Of a stretch of 64,000 bases of DNA, positions 39,642-46,958 are shown piece by piece. Positions within the stretch are counted from its first letter, which is position 1. Each line of letters begins with the position of its first letter. Made by a program: the position numbers and the translations under genes. The notes under the pieces were generated by a model. The model had not been told where the DNA came from. It ran no database searches and saw nothing but the letters and a program-made list of their open reading frames with translations. Source of the DNA: CAZYFH01 sp965197395 (lineage in GTDB: Bacteria; Acidobacteriota; Vicinamibacteria; Vicinamibacterales; UBA8438); NCBI GenBank assembly GCA_965197395.1, contig CBDANB010000007.1:124001-188000 (forward strand), written 5' to 3'.

Positions 39642-39848
39642 CTAGCGATCCGACCGAACTGCCAGGTGATGACCGCGAGTCCGAAGGCCAGACGTCGGAC
39701 CATCGGCCCTGTTCGTCGACACGACGATGGTCGACTCGGTCGGGGCGAGGAGCGGGACGCTCTCACAGGCCGCAGCCAGGAGCGCCGCGCTTGCGCAGAG
39801 CCCCGCAGCAAGCCGCATCCAATTCGTCGTCGTGAGCCGTGTTAACAT
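39642..39848 (-). pseudogene. Lipoprotein signal and N-terminus of the PKD gene
   Basis: The minus strand codes MLTRLTTTNWMRLAAGLCAS and a lipobox (ALLAAAC), then ESVPLLAPTESTIVVSTNR, a typical start of Ig-repeat lipoproteins. After STNR (39708) the frame becomes unrelated and stops at 39642. The expected continuation VILPIDGEATIS is 490 bp away at 39212 in the same orientation. Together the three pieces would make a protein of about 580 aa. Confidence 0.75.
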
Positions 39849-39874
39849 GGCTAGAACCGATTAATCTTATCGGC

Positions 39875-40624
39875 ATGTACTTACACCAGCAACAGAGCGT
39901 CCGCGGCACTCGTGACCGCGGCTTCGCCATGGCGGGGCTGCTCGTGAGCCTCTCCGTCATGGGGTTGATGATGGCGATGGCGCTGCCTGTGTGGAGCGTG
40001 GCCGCAAAGCGGGAACGTGAGGCCGAGCTCATCTTTCGAGGCGAGCAGTACGCGCGGGCGATCGAGCTGTATCAGCGGAAGGTGGCCGGCGCGTTCCCTG
40101 CTGACCTCGACATGTTGGTCGAGCAGCGCTATCTCCGGCGGATCTACGAGGATCCGATGACCGAGGACGGGGAGTTTCAGCTCATTCTCCAGGCGCAGAT
40201 GGCGCAGGCTGGCGGGACGCCGGAGACGGCGGCCACACCGGGTCAACAAGTTGGTCGGATACCCGAGACCGGGGGCGACGGGGCCCAACCGCTGGGATTC
40301 GGCGAGATTTCATCAGGTCCAGGCACCGCGCCAAGTGGGGCGCAGGGCGGCATCGTCGGCGTGGTGAGTAAGAGCACTGAGGAATCGCTCAAGCAATACA
40401 ACGGTCGCGAGCGGTACAACGAGTGGGTGTTCATGCCGGTGCAGGCGGCGGCGCAGCCGGGTGGTGGGGCTGCTGCGCCGGGCGCCCAACCGTTCGCGCA
40501 GCCTGGCCAGGGCGGTGCGGGCCTGGGTCAGGGATTCGGGACCGGTGGCGCCGGTCAGCCGGGCACGAACCGATCCCCCGGCGCGGGCGGCACCCGTGGC
40601 CGGAGCGGCGACTCTCCGCGCTGA
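39875..40624 (+). CDS. Prepilin-like protein with Gly/Pro/Gln-rich tail
   Basis: 249 aa from the ATG giving MYLHQQQSVRGTRDRG. The class III cleavage site is likely G/FAMAGLLVSLSVMGLMMAMA: hydrophobic helix and basic leader are right, but mature residue 5 is Gly rather than Glu. The pseudopilin-like domain follows (EAELIFRGEQYARAIELYQRKV, FPADLDMLVEQRYLRRIYEDPM). Residues from about 115 are low complexity and strongly Gly/Gln/Pro-rich to the C-terminus, ending GRSGDSPR. The domain is close to the GspG-like genes, and this may be a minor pilin working with the upstream machine. Confidence 0.78.
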   Translation: MYLHQQQSVRGTRDRGFAMAGLLVSLSVMGLMMAMALPVWSVAAKREREAELIFRGEQYARAIELYQRKVAGAFPADLDMLVEQRYLRRIYEDPMTEDGEFQLILQAQMAQAGGTPETAATPGQQVGRIPETGGDGAQPLGFGEISSGPGTAPSGAQGGIVGVVSKSTEESLKQYNGRERYNEWVFMPVQAAAQPGGGAAAPGAQPFAQPGQGGAGLGQGFGTGGAGQPGTNRSPGAGGTRGRSGDSPR

Positions 40625-40636
40625 CGGTCGCGGTCC

Positions 40637-42163
40637 CTACCTCGCTTCGCTGGCCAACTCTCTGTAGAGCCAGCCCGCGGCGAGCGTCGATACGGCGATC
40701 GGCAGCGTCGCGTCCCCGACCGATCCGAACAGCAACTCGCCCGAACCCCACAACGCCCCATAGACGAGCACGCAGCCGGCCACCCAGCGGAGCAGCGGCT
40801 GCGTCATGGTGGCAGGCTTCGATTCGCCGGCAACGGCCGCGACGCGTCGCCAGCCGGGCCCCCCCGGCCGCGCACGTCGGTAGAACGCCACGAGATGCGG
40901 CATGGGGTCCGCCGGCGTGAGCCATGTCGCACCGAGCCAGCACACCGTCGTCCACGGCACGAGGTAGAGCAGGGTCTCCGGAAACACCAGTTCGGTCCAG
41001 CCCTGCACGTAGACGAAGCCGATAAAGGCCGCGACGACCGCCGCGATCTCGGATATCGCGGTGACGCGCCACCAGTACCAGCGGGCGATCAGCACCAGAC
41101 CGATGCCCGCGCCTGACTCGAGCACGAACTCCCACGCCTGTTGGACGCTGTCGAGATACAACGTCACGACCGCGCTCGCCGCCATCACGCCGATCGTCAA
41201 GGTGCGCGAGACCGCAACGAGATGCCTGTCGGTCGCGGTCGGGCGCACGAATCGGCGGTAGACATCGTTCACCAGATACGACGTTCCCCAGTTGAGCTGC
41301 GTCGAGACGGTCGACATGTATGCCGCGAAGAACGCGCCGACGAGGAGACCGCGCCACCCTGACGGGAGATGGTCGCGCATGACGAGCGCGTACCCGGATT
41401 CGCGATCCGACAGGTCGGGGTAGAGCACGAGCGCGGCGAGCGCGACGAGGACCCAGGGCCATGGCCGGAGGCAGTAGTGGGCGACGGTGAACCAGAGCGT
41501 CGAGAGCACGGCCTGGCGCTCGTTGCGCGCGGACATCATGCGTTGCGCAGGACACTGCTCATCTCGGCTCCTTTCTCTCGTGGCGTGATGGTCGTCTTGT
41601 CAACGTCATCAAACCACCGGGGTTGGAGCCGCTTCAATTTCCAACTAAGTTTCGCTCACACTCGTCAGTCCAACGAGCACGCCGGTGAGCCGATCCCACC
41701 CGAGCGTGACTGACAGCACCTTCGCCAGCGCGAGGTTGACCCAGCCGATGACGAGGCAGTTGACGGGCAGACCGAGATACAGGCCGCGGAGCCCACGCAG
41801 CAGCGCGGCGGACCGCCCGGTGTATCGCAGCTCCGCGAACTCGACGTCGGTCAGGATCCCGGCGCGGCGCCAAAGGCGCGCAAACAAGAAGACGGTGAGC
41901 ATGCTGCCGAGCGCCCCGTTCCACCACAACCAGTTGCCGGCAATGCCGTTGGTGCCGACGAGGCCGGTGACGACGAGCGGCGTATCCGCCGCGAATGTCG
42001 TCGCGACCATCGACGTCCCTGCCAGCCACCAGGGGAGGTCCCGGCCCGAGAGGAAATACTGTGTGAGGCTGGAGCCGGCGCGGCGCGCGTACCAGGTCGC
42101 GACGGCAAACGGTATGGCCAGCGTCAGCGTGAGGGCGATCCAGTCGAGCGCCGTCAACGACAT
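40637..42163 (-). pseudogene. Sodium:solute symporter (SSF), broken by deletion/insertion
   Basis: N-terminal part 41661-42163 (MSLTALDWIALTLTLAIPFAV, FLSGRDLPWWLAGTSMVATTF, first five or so helices) stops at 41645 after GVLVGLT. The C-terminal part resumes near 41549 (AQRMMSARNERQAVLSTLWF) and runs normally to 40637. About 90-100 residues of the transporter core are missing, and 111 bp of foreign sequence stands in their place, bringing stops. The C-part is openable from an ATG at 41539 but cannot be a whole transporter. It lies 10 bp after the serine hydrolase gene and was probably the last gene of the murQ cluster. Confidence 0.8.
41550..41660 (-). mobile_element. Possible remnant of an IS terminus within the broken symporter
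   Basis: On the minus strand the segment starts tgtgagcgaaacttagttgg at the exact point where symporter homology stops, and contains a strong ribosome site and start (gaaaggagccgag-atg at about 41566-41581). This looks like the left end and gene start of an IS (a TG end is seen in IS21-type elements, among others) cut off by the deletion. No inverted partner is present, so the call is tentative. Confidence 0.4.
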
Positions 42164-42172
42164 GAGTGGTTG

Positions 42173-43303
42173 CTAGGCCATGGCCGCCATGACGGCGTCG
42201 TGGAACGCGGGTCGGACGGCGAGGATAGCATCGTTCGCGCGTGTGGGGTGGACGCGGTTCGTGAGCAGGACGACGTACACGTCCGCGCGTGGGTCGATCC
42301 AGAGCGACGTGCCGGTGAATCCGGTATGACCGACGGCTACGGGCGACATGCGGGTGCCACACGAGGACGTGGGCCGCATGGTGTCCCATCCGAGCGCGCG
42401 CGAGCTTCCCGGCACTGGGGTGGGCTCCGTGAACCCCGTCATCGTCACGCGTGAGACGAGAGGCCCCAGCGGTGAAGACTCGCCACGCATGACGCAGAGC
42501 ACGTCTCGCGCAAAACGGCCCACGGCGGCGGCTGTCCCGAAGAGGCCCGCGTGCCCCGCGACGCCTTGGAGCGCCCACGCGTTCTGGTCGTGGACTTCGG
42601 CGACAGCCAATCGTCCGCGCCACGGGTCAACCTCCGTCGGCGCCGTGCGCGCACGCCACCCGCTGGGGGGACGATAGCAAAGCTCGCCCCATCCCCGCGC
42701 GTCCGCGAGCGCCGAGAACTGCCGGTCGATCGGCTGGTGCTGCGCGTCACCGTCGGCCAGGATGAAACCGAGGAGGATGAAGCCGAGATCGCTGTACACG
42801 GAGCGGGTCCGTGGCGAATACTCGAGGGGCAGCGTGCAGATCGCGTGTTCGAAGTCGGCGCGGCCGACGTGGTCACGAAAAAACGGGAGGTGCGCCGTCA
42901 GACCAGAGGCGTGCGCAAGGAGATCTGCAAGAGTGACCGTCTCGCGGTCCGTCCCGCGCCACGCGGGTAACCAGTGGTTGACGCGGTCGGAGACCGTCAG
43001 GCTGCCGGCCTCCACTCCCCGCATGGCGAGGGTGGTGGTGGCGATGACCTTGGTCAGCGACGCGAGGTCGAACACGGTGCTCCGTATTGTCGCGCGCGTC
43101 GGGTCCGCGTCAAGCGTGCCGAACGCTTGACGTGGACCCGCGTCAAGCGTGCCGAACGCCTGACGTGGACCCGCGTCAAGCGTACCGAACGCGTCTTCCC
43201 ACGCCGGGCCCTCGTGGGTACCCACCTCGGCAACCGCTCCCGGAAATGCGCCGTCGCGCACCGCCTGTGTCAGGATCCCGCCTGCCGCGTGCAACTCAGC
43301 CAT
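42173..43303 (-). CDS. Serine hydrolase, beta-lactamase/PBP4-like family
   Basis: 376 aa, no obvious signal peptide. Active-site motifs: SLTK (Ser nucleophile and Lys), YSDLG at the YxN place (Asp instead of Asn), and HTGFTG near the C-terminus. Residues 38-70 hold a threefold AFGTLDAGPRQ repeat caused by a 33-bp tandem duplication. The family includes peptidoglycan-peptide amidases and esterases; its position between the symporter and murQ genes suggests a role in muropeptide salvage. It overlaps the symporter end by 8 bp. Confidence 0.85.
   Translation of the reverse strand: MAELHAAGGILTQAVRDGAFPGAVAEVGTHEGPAWEDAFGTLDAGPRQAFGTLDAGPRQAFGTLDADPTRATIRSTVFDLASLTKVIATTTLAMRGVEAGSLTVSDRVNHWLPAWRGTDRETVTLADLLAHASGLTAHLPFFRDHVGRADFEHAICTLPLEYSPRTRSVYSDLGFILLGFILADGDAQHQPIDRQFSALADARGWGELCYRPPSGWRARTAPTEVDPWRGRLAVAEVHDQNAWALQGVAGHAGLFGTAAAVGRFARDVLCVMRGESSPLGPLVSRVTMTGFTEPTPVPGSSRALGWDTMRPTSSCGTRMSPVAVGHTGFTGTSLWIDPRADVYVVLLTNRVHPTRANDAILAVRPAFHDAVMAAMA
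43108..43194. repeat. 33-bp tandem repeat, 2.6 copies, inside the serine hydrolase gene
   Basis: Units 43108-43140 and 43141-43173 (cgtcaagcgtgccgaacgc...) differ at one base; a partial third runs to 43194. It keeps the frame and codes three times for AFGTLDA, twice for the GPRQ link. Confidence 0.93.
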
Positions 43304-44891
43304 GGCCGCCGTCCCTCGCGTGCGGCGCGCGGAGCGTCTGCGCGCTCCACCCCACGGCCAGCGTCGTCATCGACCCGATGAGCGTGTACCACTGGTACGA
43401 AACTGCTGTGAACAGGGCCAATGAGAGGGTGGCCACGAGGCCGGCGCCGAGGCCCGTCGCGGCGGCGGCCGGCGACCGTGTCGTCGTGAGGGCGCCTATC
43501 AGGAAGATGCCGAGCAGCAGTCCGCCCGTGAAGAACTGGACGGCCAGCACTTCATCGATCAGCCGGCTCGACAGCTGGATGGCCCCGAGCGCGACAGCGA
43601 CCTGCAGCGCGCCCCACCCGATGGTTGCCCGACGGGCGACACGGAGATAGTCGGCGTCCGATCGACCACGTCCCGCCCACGGCATGTAAAAGTCGCCGAC
43701 CGTCGAGGCGGCGGAGGAGTTGAGCGATGACGAGAGCGTGGACATCGCGGCCGCGATGATGGCGGCGACCATCAAACCGCGCAGGCCGACGGGCAGGTGC
43801 GTCATCAGGAACAGCGGAAACACACGGTCGGCCTGGATCTGGTCGTCGACCACGACCGCGTCGAGCAGGCCGGGCGCGTGTGCCGTGTAGTACACCCAGA
43901 GCATCACGCCGATGGCGAGAAACAAAGCGAATTGCACGAACACGACCACGCCGCTGACCACGAGCGCACGGCGGGCGTCACGAGACGAGGAGCAACACAG
44001 ATACCGCTGGACGAACATCTGGTCGGTGCCATGCGTTGCGGCCGTCAGAAACGCGCCGCCGACGACCGCCGACCAAAACGTGTAGTCCTTCGTGAGTGTC
44101 CAGGTGAGGTCGAGCACGGTGAGCTTGCCGGCGGCGTGACCGCTGGCCATCACCTCGGTCCATCCGCCTGGGATGGTCCCGATCAACAGTGCCGCCGCGA
44201 TGACCGAGCCGCCGAGATAGATCGCGAGTTGCGCCACGTCGAGCCAGACGACGGCCAGCATCCCGCCGAGCCAGGTGTAGGCGAGCGTGACCAGGGCGAT
44301 GACCGCGACGGCGGCGACCAGCACCATCGTCTCCGACGTCGTGGCGGCGACCAGCACCATCGTCTCCGACGTCGTGGCGGCGACCAGCACCATCGTCTCC
44401 GACGCCGTGTCGGTCAGGACCGCGCTTGCGGTCTGCCCGGCCGGGCGGGTCAGCACGGCGGTCGCAAGCACCACGCCCGTCGCGAACAACCGGAGACCAT
44501 CCGAGATATTGCGCGTCGCGAGGAACATCACCGCGGTCACACGGCCAATACGGCGGTCGAATCGCCGCGCCAGCAGTTGATAGGCGGTGACGAACTCACC
44601 GCGAAAGTAGGGCGGGATGAGGACGAGCGCAACGAAGAGGCGGCCAACGACATACCCGGCGGCGAGCTGCAAGAACGTCAGATCGGAGCCGAACGCGTAG
44701 CCCGGGACGCTGATGAGGGTGACCGTGCTCGTCTCGGTCGCGACGATCGAGCCCATCACAGCCCACCAGGGCACGCGATGGCCGGTCAGAAAATAGTCGC
44801 GTACGCCGGTCTGGCCTCGCGACAGCTGCTTGCCGAGCCAGACAGTGATGATGAGGTAGGCGGCGACGACGACGAGATCGACCGGGTGCAT
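43296..44891 (-). CDS. Sodium:solute symporter (SSF family)
   Basis: 531 aa, about 13 hydrophobic segments. Family marks: YFLTGHRVPWWAVMGSIVATETSTVTLI (helices 1-2), YTWLGGMLAVVWLDVAQ, HGTDQMFVQRYL and MVAAIIAAAMSTLSSSLNS. It imports a solute with sodium at the inner membrane. Being 3 bp downstream of murQ and overlapping a serine hydrolase, the likely cargo is MurNAc, anhydro-MurNAc or a muropeptide. Between helices it carries an 11-residue repeat (ETMVLVAATTS, three times) from a 33-bp tandem duplication that lengthens one hydrophobic region. Confidence 0.9.
   Translation of the reverse strand: MHPVDLVVVAAYLIITVWLGKQLSRGQTGVRDYFLTGHRVPWWAVMGSIVATETSTVTLISVPGYAFGSDLTFLQLAAGYVVGRLFVALVLIPPYFRGEFVTAYQLLARRFDRRIGRVTAVMFLATRNISDGLRLFATGVVLATAVLTRPAGQTASAVLTDTASETMVLVAATTSETMVLVAATTSETMVLVAAVAVIALVTLAYTWLGGMLAVVWLDVAQLAIYLGGSVIAAALLIGTIPGGWTEVMASGHAAGKLTVLDLTWTLTKDYTFWSAVVGGAFLTAATHGTDQMFVQRYLCCSSSRDARRALVVSGVVVFVQFALFLAIGVMLWVYYTAHAPGLLDAVVVDDQIQADRVFPLFLMTHLPVGLRGLMVAAIIAAAMSTLSSSLNSSAASTVGDFYMPWAGRGRSDADYLRVARRATIGWGALQVAVALGAIQLSSRLIDEVLAVQFFTGGLLLGIFLIGALTTTRSPAAAATGLGAGLVATLSLALFTAVSYQWYTLIGSMTTLAVGWSAQTLRAPHARDGGHG
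44311..44409. repeat. 33-bp tandem repeat, three copies, inside the symporter gene
   Basis: Units 44311-44343, 44344-44376 and 44377-44409 (gcggcgaccagcaccatcgt...). The first two are identical, the third differs by one base. In-frame; codes for ETMVLVAATTS-type repeats at the edge of a membrane helix. Confidence 0.93.
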
Positions 44892-44894
44892 TCA

Positions 44895-45839
44895 TCACCG
44901 CGCGCGCTGCGACTGCGGGAGAGCCGCACCGGCGTCCTCCCCGAGCGCCGACCTGACGACGTCGTTGGCTCGTTTCAGTCGAACGAGCGCCGCGGCGTAG
45001 CTGTCGCCAGTTCGCTCCATGACGATCGCCGCTTTGACGTTCCACCGGGCCCGTCGCAGCAGCTGCCCCGCGGCGTCGTAGTCGAGGCCCGTCACGGTGG
45101 TGATGATGCGACGCGCGCGATCCCGCGCCTTTTCCGAACCCGTCTTCACGTCGACCATGAGGTTGCTGTAGGTCTTGCCGATGTGGACCATCGCAATGGT
45201 CGTCAGCATGTTGAGCACCATCTTCGTGGCCGTGCCGGCTTTGAGACGGGTGGACCCGGCGATGACTTCCGGTCCGACGGCTGGCGCGATCACGACATCC
45301 ACGAAGGTCTGGAGCTCGGTGCCCGGCCAGCAGGTGACAAAGACGATCTTGACACCGGCGCGCCGCGCGCGCGTCAATGCGCCACGCACGAACTGGGTCA
45401 TCCCGCTCGCAGAGACGCCAATGAGCACGTCCTTCCTGCTGGGTCGAAGTCTGGCGACCGCCCGGCCGCCTTCGTCATAGTTGTCTTCGGCGCCGTCTTT
45501 CGGATGAAAGAACGCAGAGCGCCCGCCCGCCATGATTGCCTGCACGAGGCGCGCAGGCGTGCTGAACGTCGGGACCATCTCGGCGGCCTCGAGGACGCCG
45601 AGTCGACCGCTGGTGCCGGCACCGACGAAGATGAGACGCCCGCCGCGCCGCAGCGCCGCGGTCAGGAGGTCGGCGCCCGTCGCGATCTTGGCTTTCTCGC
45701 GTTGGACCGCGGCCAGGACCTTGCGGTCCTCGCTGAGCATGAGCCGGATGAGGTCGTCGGTGGACGCCCGATCCATGGCGAGCGTGTTGGGATTAATCGC
45801 CTCGGTCGGCAGGTCCTTCCATTTCGATGATGTCGGCAT
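44895..45839 (-). CDS. murQ: N-acetylmuramic acid 6-phosphate etherase
   Basis: 314 aa from the ATG giving MPTSSKWKDLPTEAINPNT; the open frame upstream of it is not family-like. It splits MurNAc-6-phosphate into GlcNAc-6-phosphate and D-lactate. SIS domain with GAGTSGRLGVLEAAEMVPTF, the catalytic Glu region DNYDEGGRAVARL, IGVSASGMTQFVRGAL and STRLKAGTATKMVLNML; a short helical C-terminal domain follows. Head gene of the minus-strand salvage cluster; a divergent promoter region separates it from the hom operon. Confidence 0.95.
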   Translation of the reverse strand: MPTSSKWKDLPTEAINPNTLAMDRASTDDLIRLMLSEDRKVLAAVQREKAKIATGADLLTAALRRGGRLIFVGAGTSGRLGVLEAAEMVPTFSTPARLVQAIMAGGRSAFFHPKDGAEDNYDEGGRAVARLRPSRKDVLIGVSASGMTQFVRGALTRARRAGVKIVFVTCWPGTELQTFVDVVIAPAVGPEVIAGSTRLKAGTATKMVLNMLTTIAMVHIGKTYSNLMVDVKTGSEKARDRARRIITTVTGLDYDAAGQLLRRARWNVKAAIVMERTGDSYAAALVRLKRANDVVRSALGEDAGAALPQSQRAR

Positions 45840-45939
45840 CCGACCTCGGTCTACTGCGGGCGCTCCGGACCGTGGCCGCGGGTGTCGGTCGTCGGACCGC
45901 AAAGCGCGTCGCTCGCCGCTGGAGGGCCCCGCGCCTAGT

Positions 45940-45969
45940 TTGACTTGCCTCAAACGGACAAGGTATAAC
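45940..45969 (+). promoter_or_regulatory. Sigma-70-like promoter for the hom leader transcript
   Basis: TTGACT (45940-45945) and TATAAC (45964-45969) with an 18-bp spacer: five of six bases match in each box. Transcription would begin near 45976, 24 bp before the leader ORF. Confidence 0.7.
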
Positions 45970-45999
45970 TGTCGATTATTCTAGAGCCTACGGGCCCAC

Positions 46000-46095
46000 A
46001 TGCGCACCATCAGTCTCGTATCCGTTCGTTGCTCGACCATGAAGTTGACGCCGACGTCGACCCCTCCGACCCGGTCTCGGGCCGGTGCTGGATGA
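46000..46095 (+). CDS. Putative threonine-rich leader peptide
   Basis: 31 codons from the ATG at 46000 (an inner ATG at 46039 gives 18). Six codons of 31 are Thr, four of them clustered at 46048-46071 in the stretch MKLTPTSTPPTRSR. It ends AGAG-stop at 46093-46095, inside the 5' half of an antiterminator arm. There is no strong ribosome site for either ATG. Position between a promoter and an intrinsic terminator ahead of hom-thrC is that of a thrL-type leader, whose translation speed reports threonyl-tRNA supply. The peptide itself would have no other role. Confidence 0.5.
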   Translation: MRTISLVSVRCSTMKLTPTSTPPTRSRAGAG

Positions 46096-46162
46096 TGTAG
46101 CCGTCGCGAATCAGTGATTCTCACGGGCCATCATCCATTGCCGGGTGATGGCCCTTTTCTTT
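46089..46162 (+). promoter_or_regulatory. Predicted transcription attenuator (antiterminator/terminator pair)
   Basis: Segment 2, tggatgatg at 46089-46097, is perfectly complementary to segment 3, catcatcca at 46129-46137, and gcc at 46100-46102 extends it with ggc at 46126-46128. Segment 3 is also the left arm of the terminator at 46125-46154. The two structures exclude each other. The leader peptide stop (46093) lies within segment 2, so a ribosome that finishes would mask it and allow termination, while one stalled at the Thr codons would leave it free. Confidence 0.6.
46125..46162 (+). terminator. Intrinsic terminator of the leader
   Basis: 12-bp stem (gggccatcatcc with gggtgatggccc, one G-T pair), 6-nt loop attgcc, then ttttcttt at 46155-46162. 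It is upstream of the hom operon and has no complete gene before it on this strand other than the leader ORF. Confidence 0.85.
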
Positions 46163-46214
46163 AGGCCGTTGTGCAGCACGAAACAAGGATTCGTACTCGT
46201 TGTGGACTGTCGGC

Positions 46215-46303
46215 ACGCGGCCAAGGCGCGCCTCGCGGGCGCGGAGTGGGGCTCTCGGGGTCCCCGCGGAGCGCTCGCGGGGGTTCGGGGCGAAGCCCCG
46301 TCT
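46215..46303. repeat. Palindromic intergenic repeat, copy 3
   Basis: Same core and orientation as copy 1: ccaaggcgcgcctcgcgggc, gagtggggctctcggggtcc and the end hairpin ttcggggcgaagccccg. Unlike copies 1, 2, 4 and 6 it does not abut a stop codon; it lies between the attenuator and the IS200 left end. Confidence 0.88.
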
Positions 46304-46422
46304 AGTTGCCGTGGGAGACCCCCCGGCTTTGCCGGGGCGGCCAGCAGCGTTTGACGTATCCGGGAGTCGCGTGAGGAAACTCCTTCCCGTGAGCCGCACA
46401 AGCATCACGAGAAGGAGTCCTC

Positions 46423-46851
46423 ATGACGACGTACCGAAGTCTCAATCATACGAAATGGCACTGCCAGTATCACGTAGTGTTCATTCCGAAGTACCGGAAG
46501 AAAGCGATGTATGGAGGCGTCCGGCAGCAGCTGGGCGAGGTGCTGCGGCAGCTGGCGCGGCACCGCGAGAGCCAGGTGGAGGAGGGGCATCTGCTGCCCG
46601 ACCACGTCCACATGTTGGTGTCGATCCCCCCGAAGTACTCGGTGGCGCAGGTGATCGGGTATCTCAAGGGGAAGAGCGCGATCCACATCGCTCGGGAGTT
46701 TGCGGGGCGGTCCCGGAACTTCGTGGGGCAGCACTTCTGGGCGCGCGGGTATTTTGTCTCGACGGTGGGCCGTGATGAACGGATCATCCGGGACTATATC
46801 CAGCAGCAGGAGCGAGAGGATCGGCGGCTGGATCAGTTGCCGTTGGACTAG
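46423..46851 (+). CDS. tnpA: IS200/IS605 family Y1 (HUH) transposase TnpA
   Basis: 142 aa, full length for the IS200 group. Begins TYRSLNHTKWHCQYHVVFIP; the HUH motif is DHVHMLV (His61, His63) and the nucleophile is Tyr125 in IIRDYIQQQE; GKSAIHIAREFAGRSRNFVGQHFWARGYFVSTVG is the conserved centre. It cuts and rejoins single-stranded DNA at hairpin-flanked ends. GAGAAGGAGTC precedes the ATG. All motifs are intact, so it may still be active. Confidence 0.95.
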   Translation: MTTYRSLNHTKWHCQYHVVFIPKYRKKAMYGGVRQQLGEVLRQLARHRESQVEEGHLLPDHVHMLVSIPPKYSVAQVIGYLKGKSAIHIAREFAGRSRNFVGQHFWARGYFVSTVGRDERIIRDYIQQQEREDRRLDQLPLD

Positions 46852-46856
46852 AGCCG

Positions 46857-46944
46857 CCACCGTCAGGTGGCTCAAGTGACCGCGCAGCGGTCACGTCAGC
46901 CGCTTTGAGCGGCTCACAACTAAAGCCCCCGGCTTTGCCGGGGG
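46857..46944 (+). repeat. Array of four hairpins at the IS200 right end
   Basis: Perfect inverted repeats in series: ccacc-gtca-ggtgg (46857-46870), gtgaccgc-gca-gcggtcac (46876-46894), agccgct-ttg-agcggct (46898-46914) and cccccggc-ttt-gccggggg (46926-46944). The last is the right-end recognition hairpin; the other three may be recombination or regulatory structures. Confidence 0.85.
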
Positions 46945-46958
46945 ATACTTACTTAGGG

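Larger units (their letters stand above)
46310..46950 (+). mobile_element. IS200/IS605-type insertion sequence (tnpA only)
   Basis: Extent is approximate. Both ends carry the same hairpin core ccccggctttgccgggg (46321-46337 left, 46926-46944 right, the right one longer), as expected of the subterminal hairpins that Y1 transposases bind. There are no terminal inverted repeats or target duplication, also as expected. Between tnpA and the right end lie three more hairpins. The right end is about 10-15 bp from the hom start codon. No tnpB is present. Confidence 0.8.

Noticed and set aside
43797..45830. 677-codon open frame antisense to the symporter and murQ
   Set aside because: Both genes on the minus strand are clear by motif; the plus frame is a composition artefact.
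46000..46095. Leader ORF considered as chance ORF only
   Set aside because: Kept as a leader because of Thr clustering, stop position within arm 2 and the flanking terminator; its AGAG end resembling E. coli ThrL (GNGAG) was not used as evidence.
46215..46950. RAYT transposase with REP sequences as the origin of the palindromic repeats
   Set aside because: The TnpA is of the ordinary IS200 type and its end hairpin (ggctttgcc) differs from the dispersed element (gcttcgcc); neighbourhood looks accidental.
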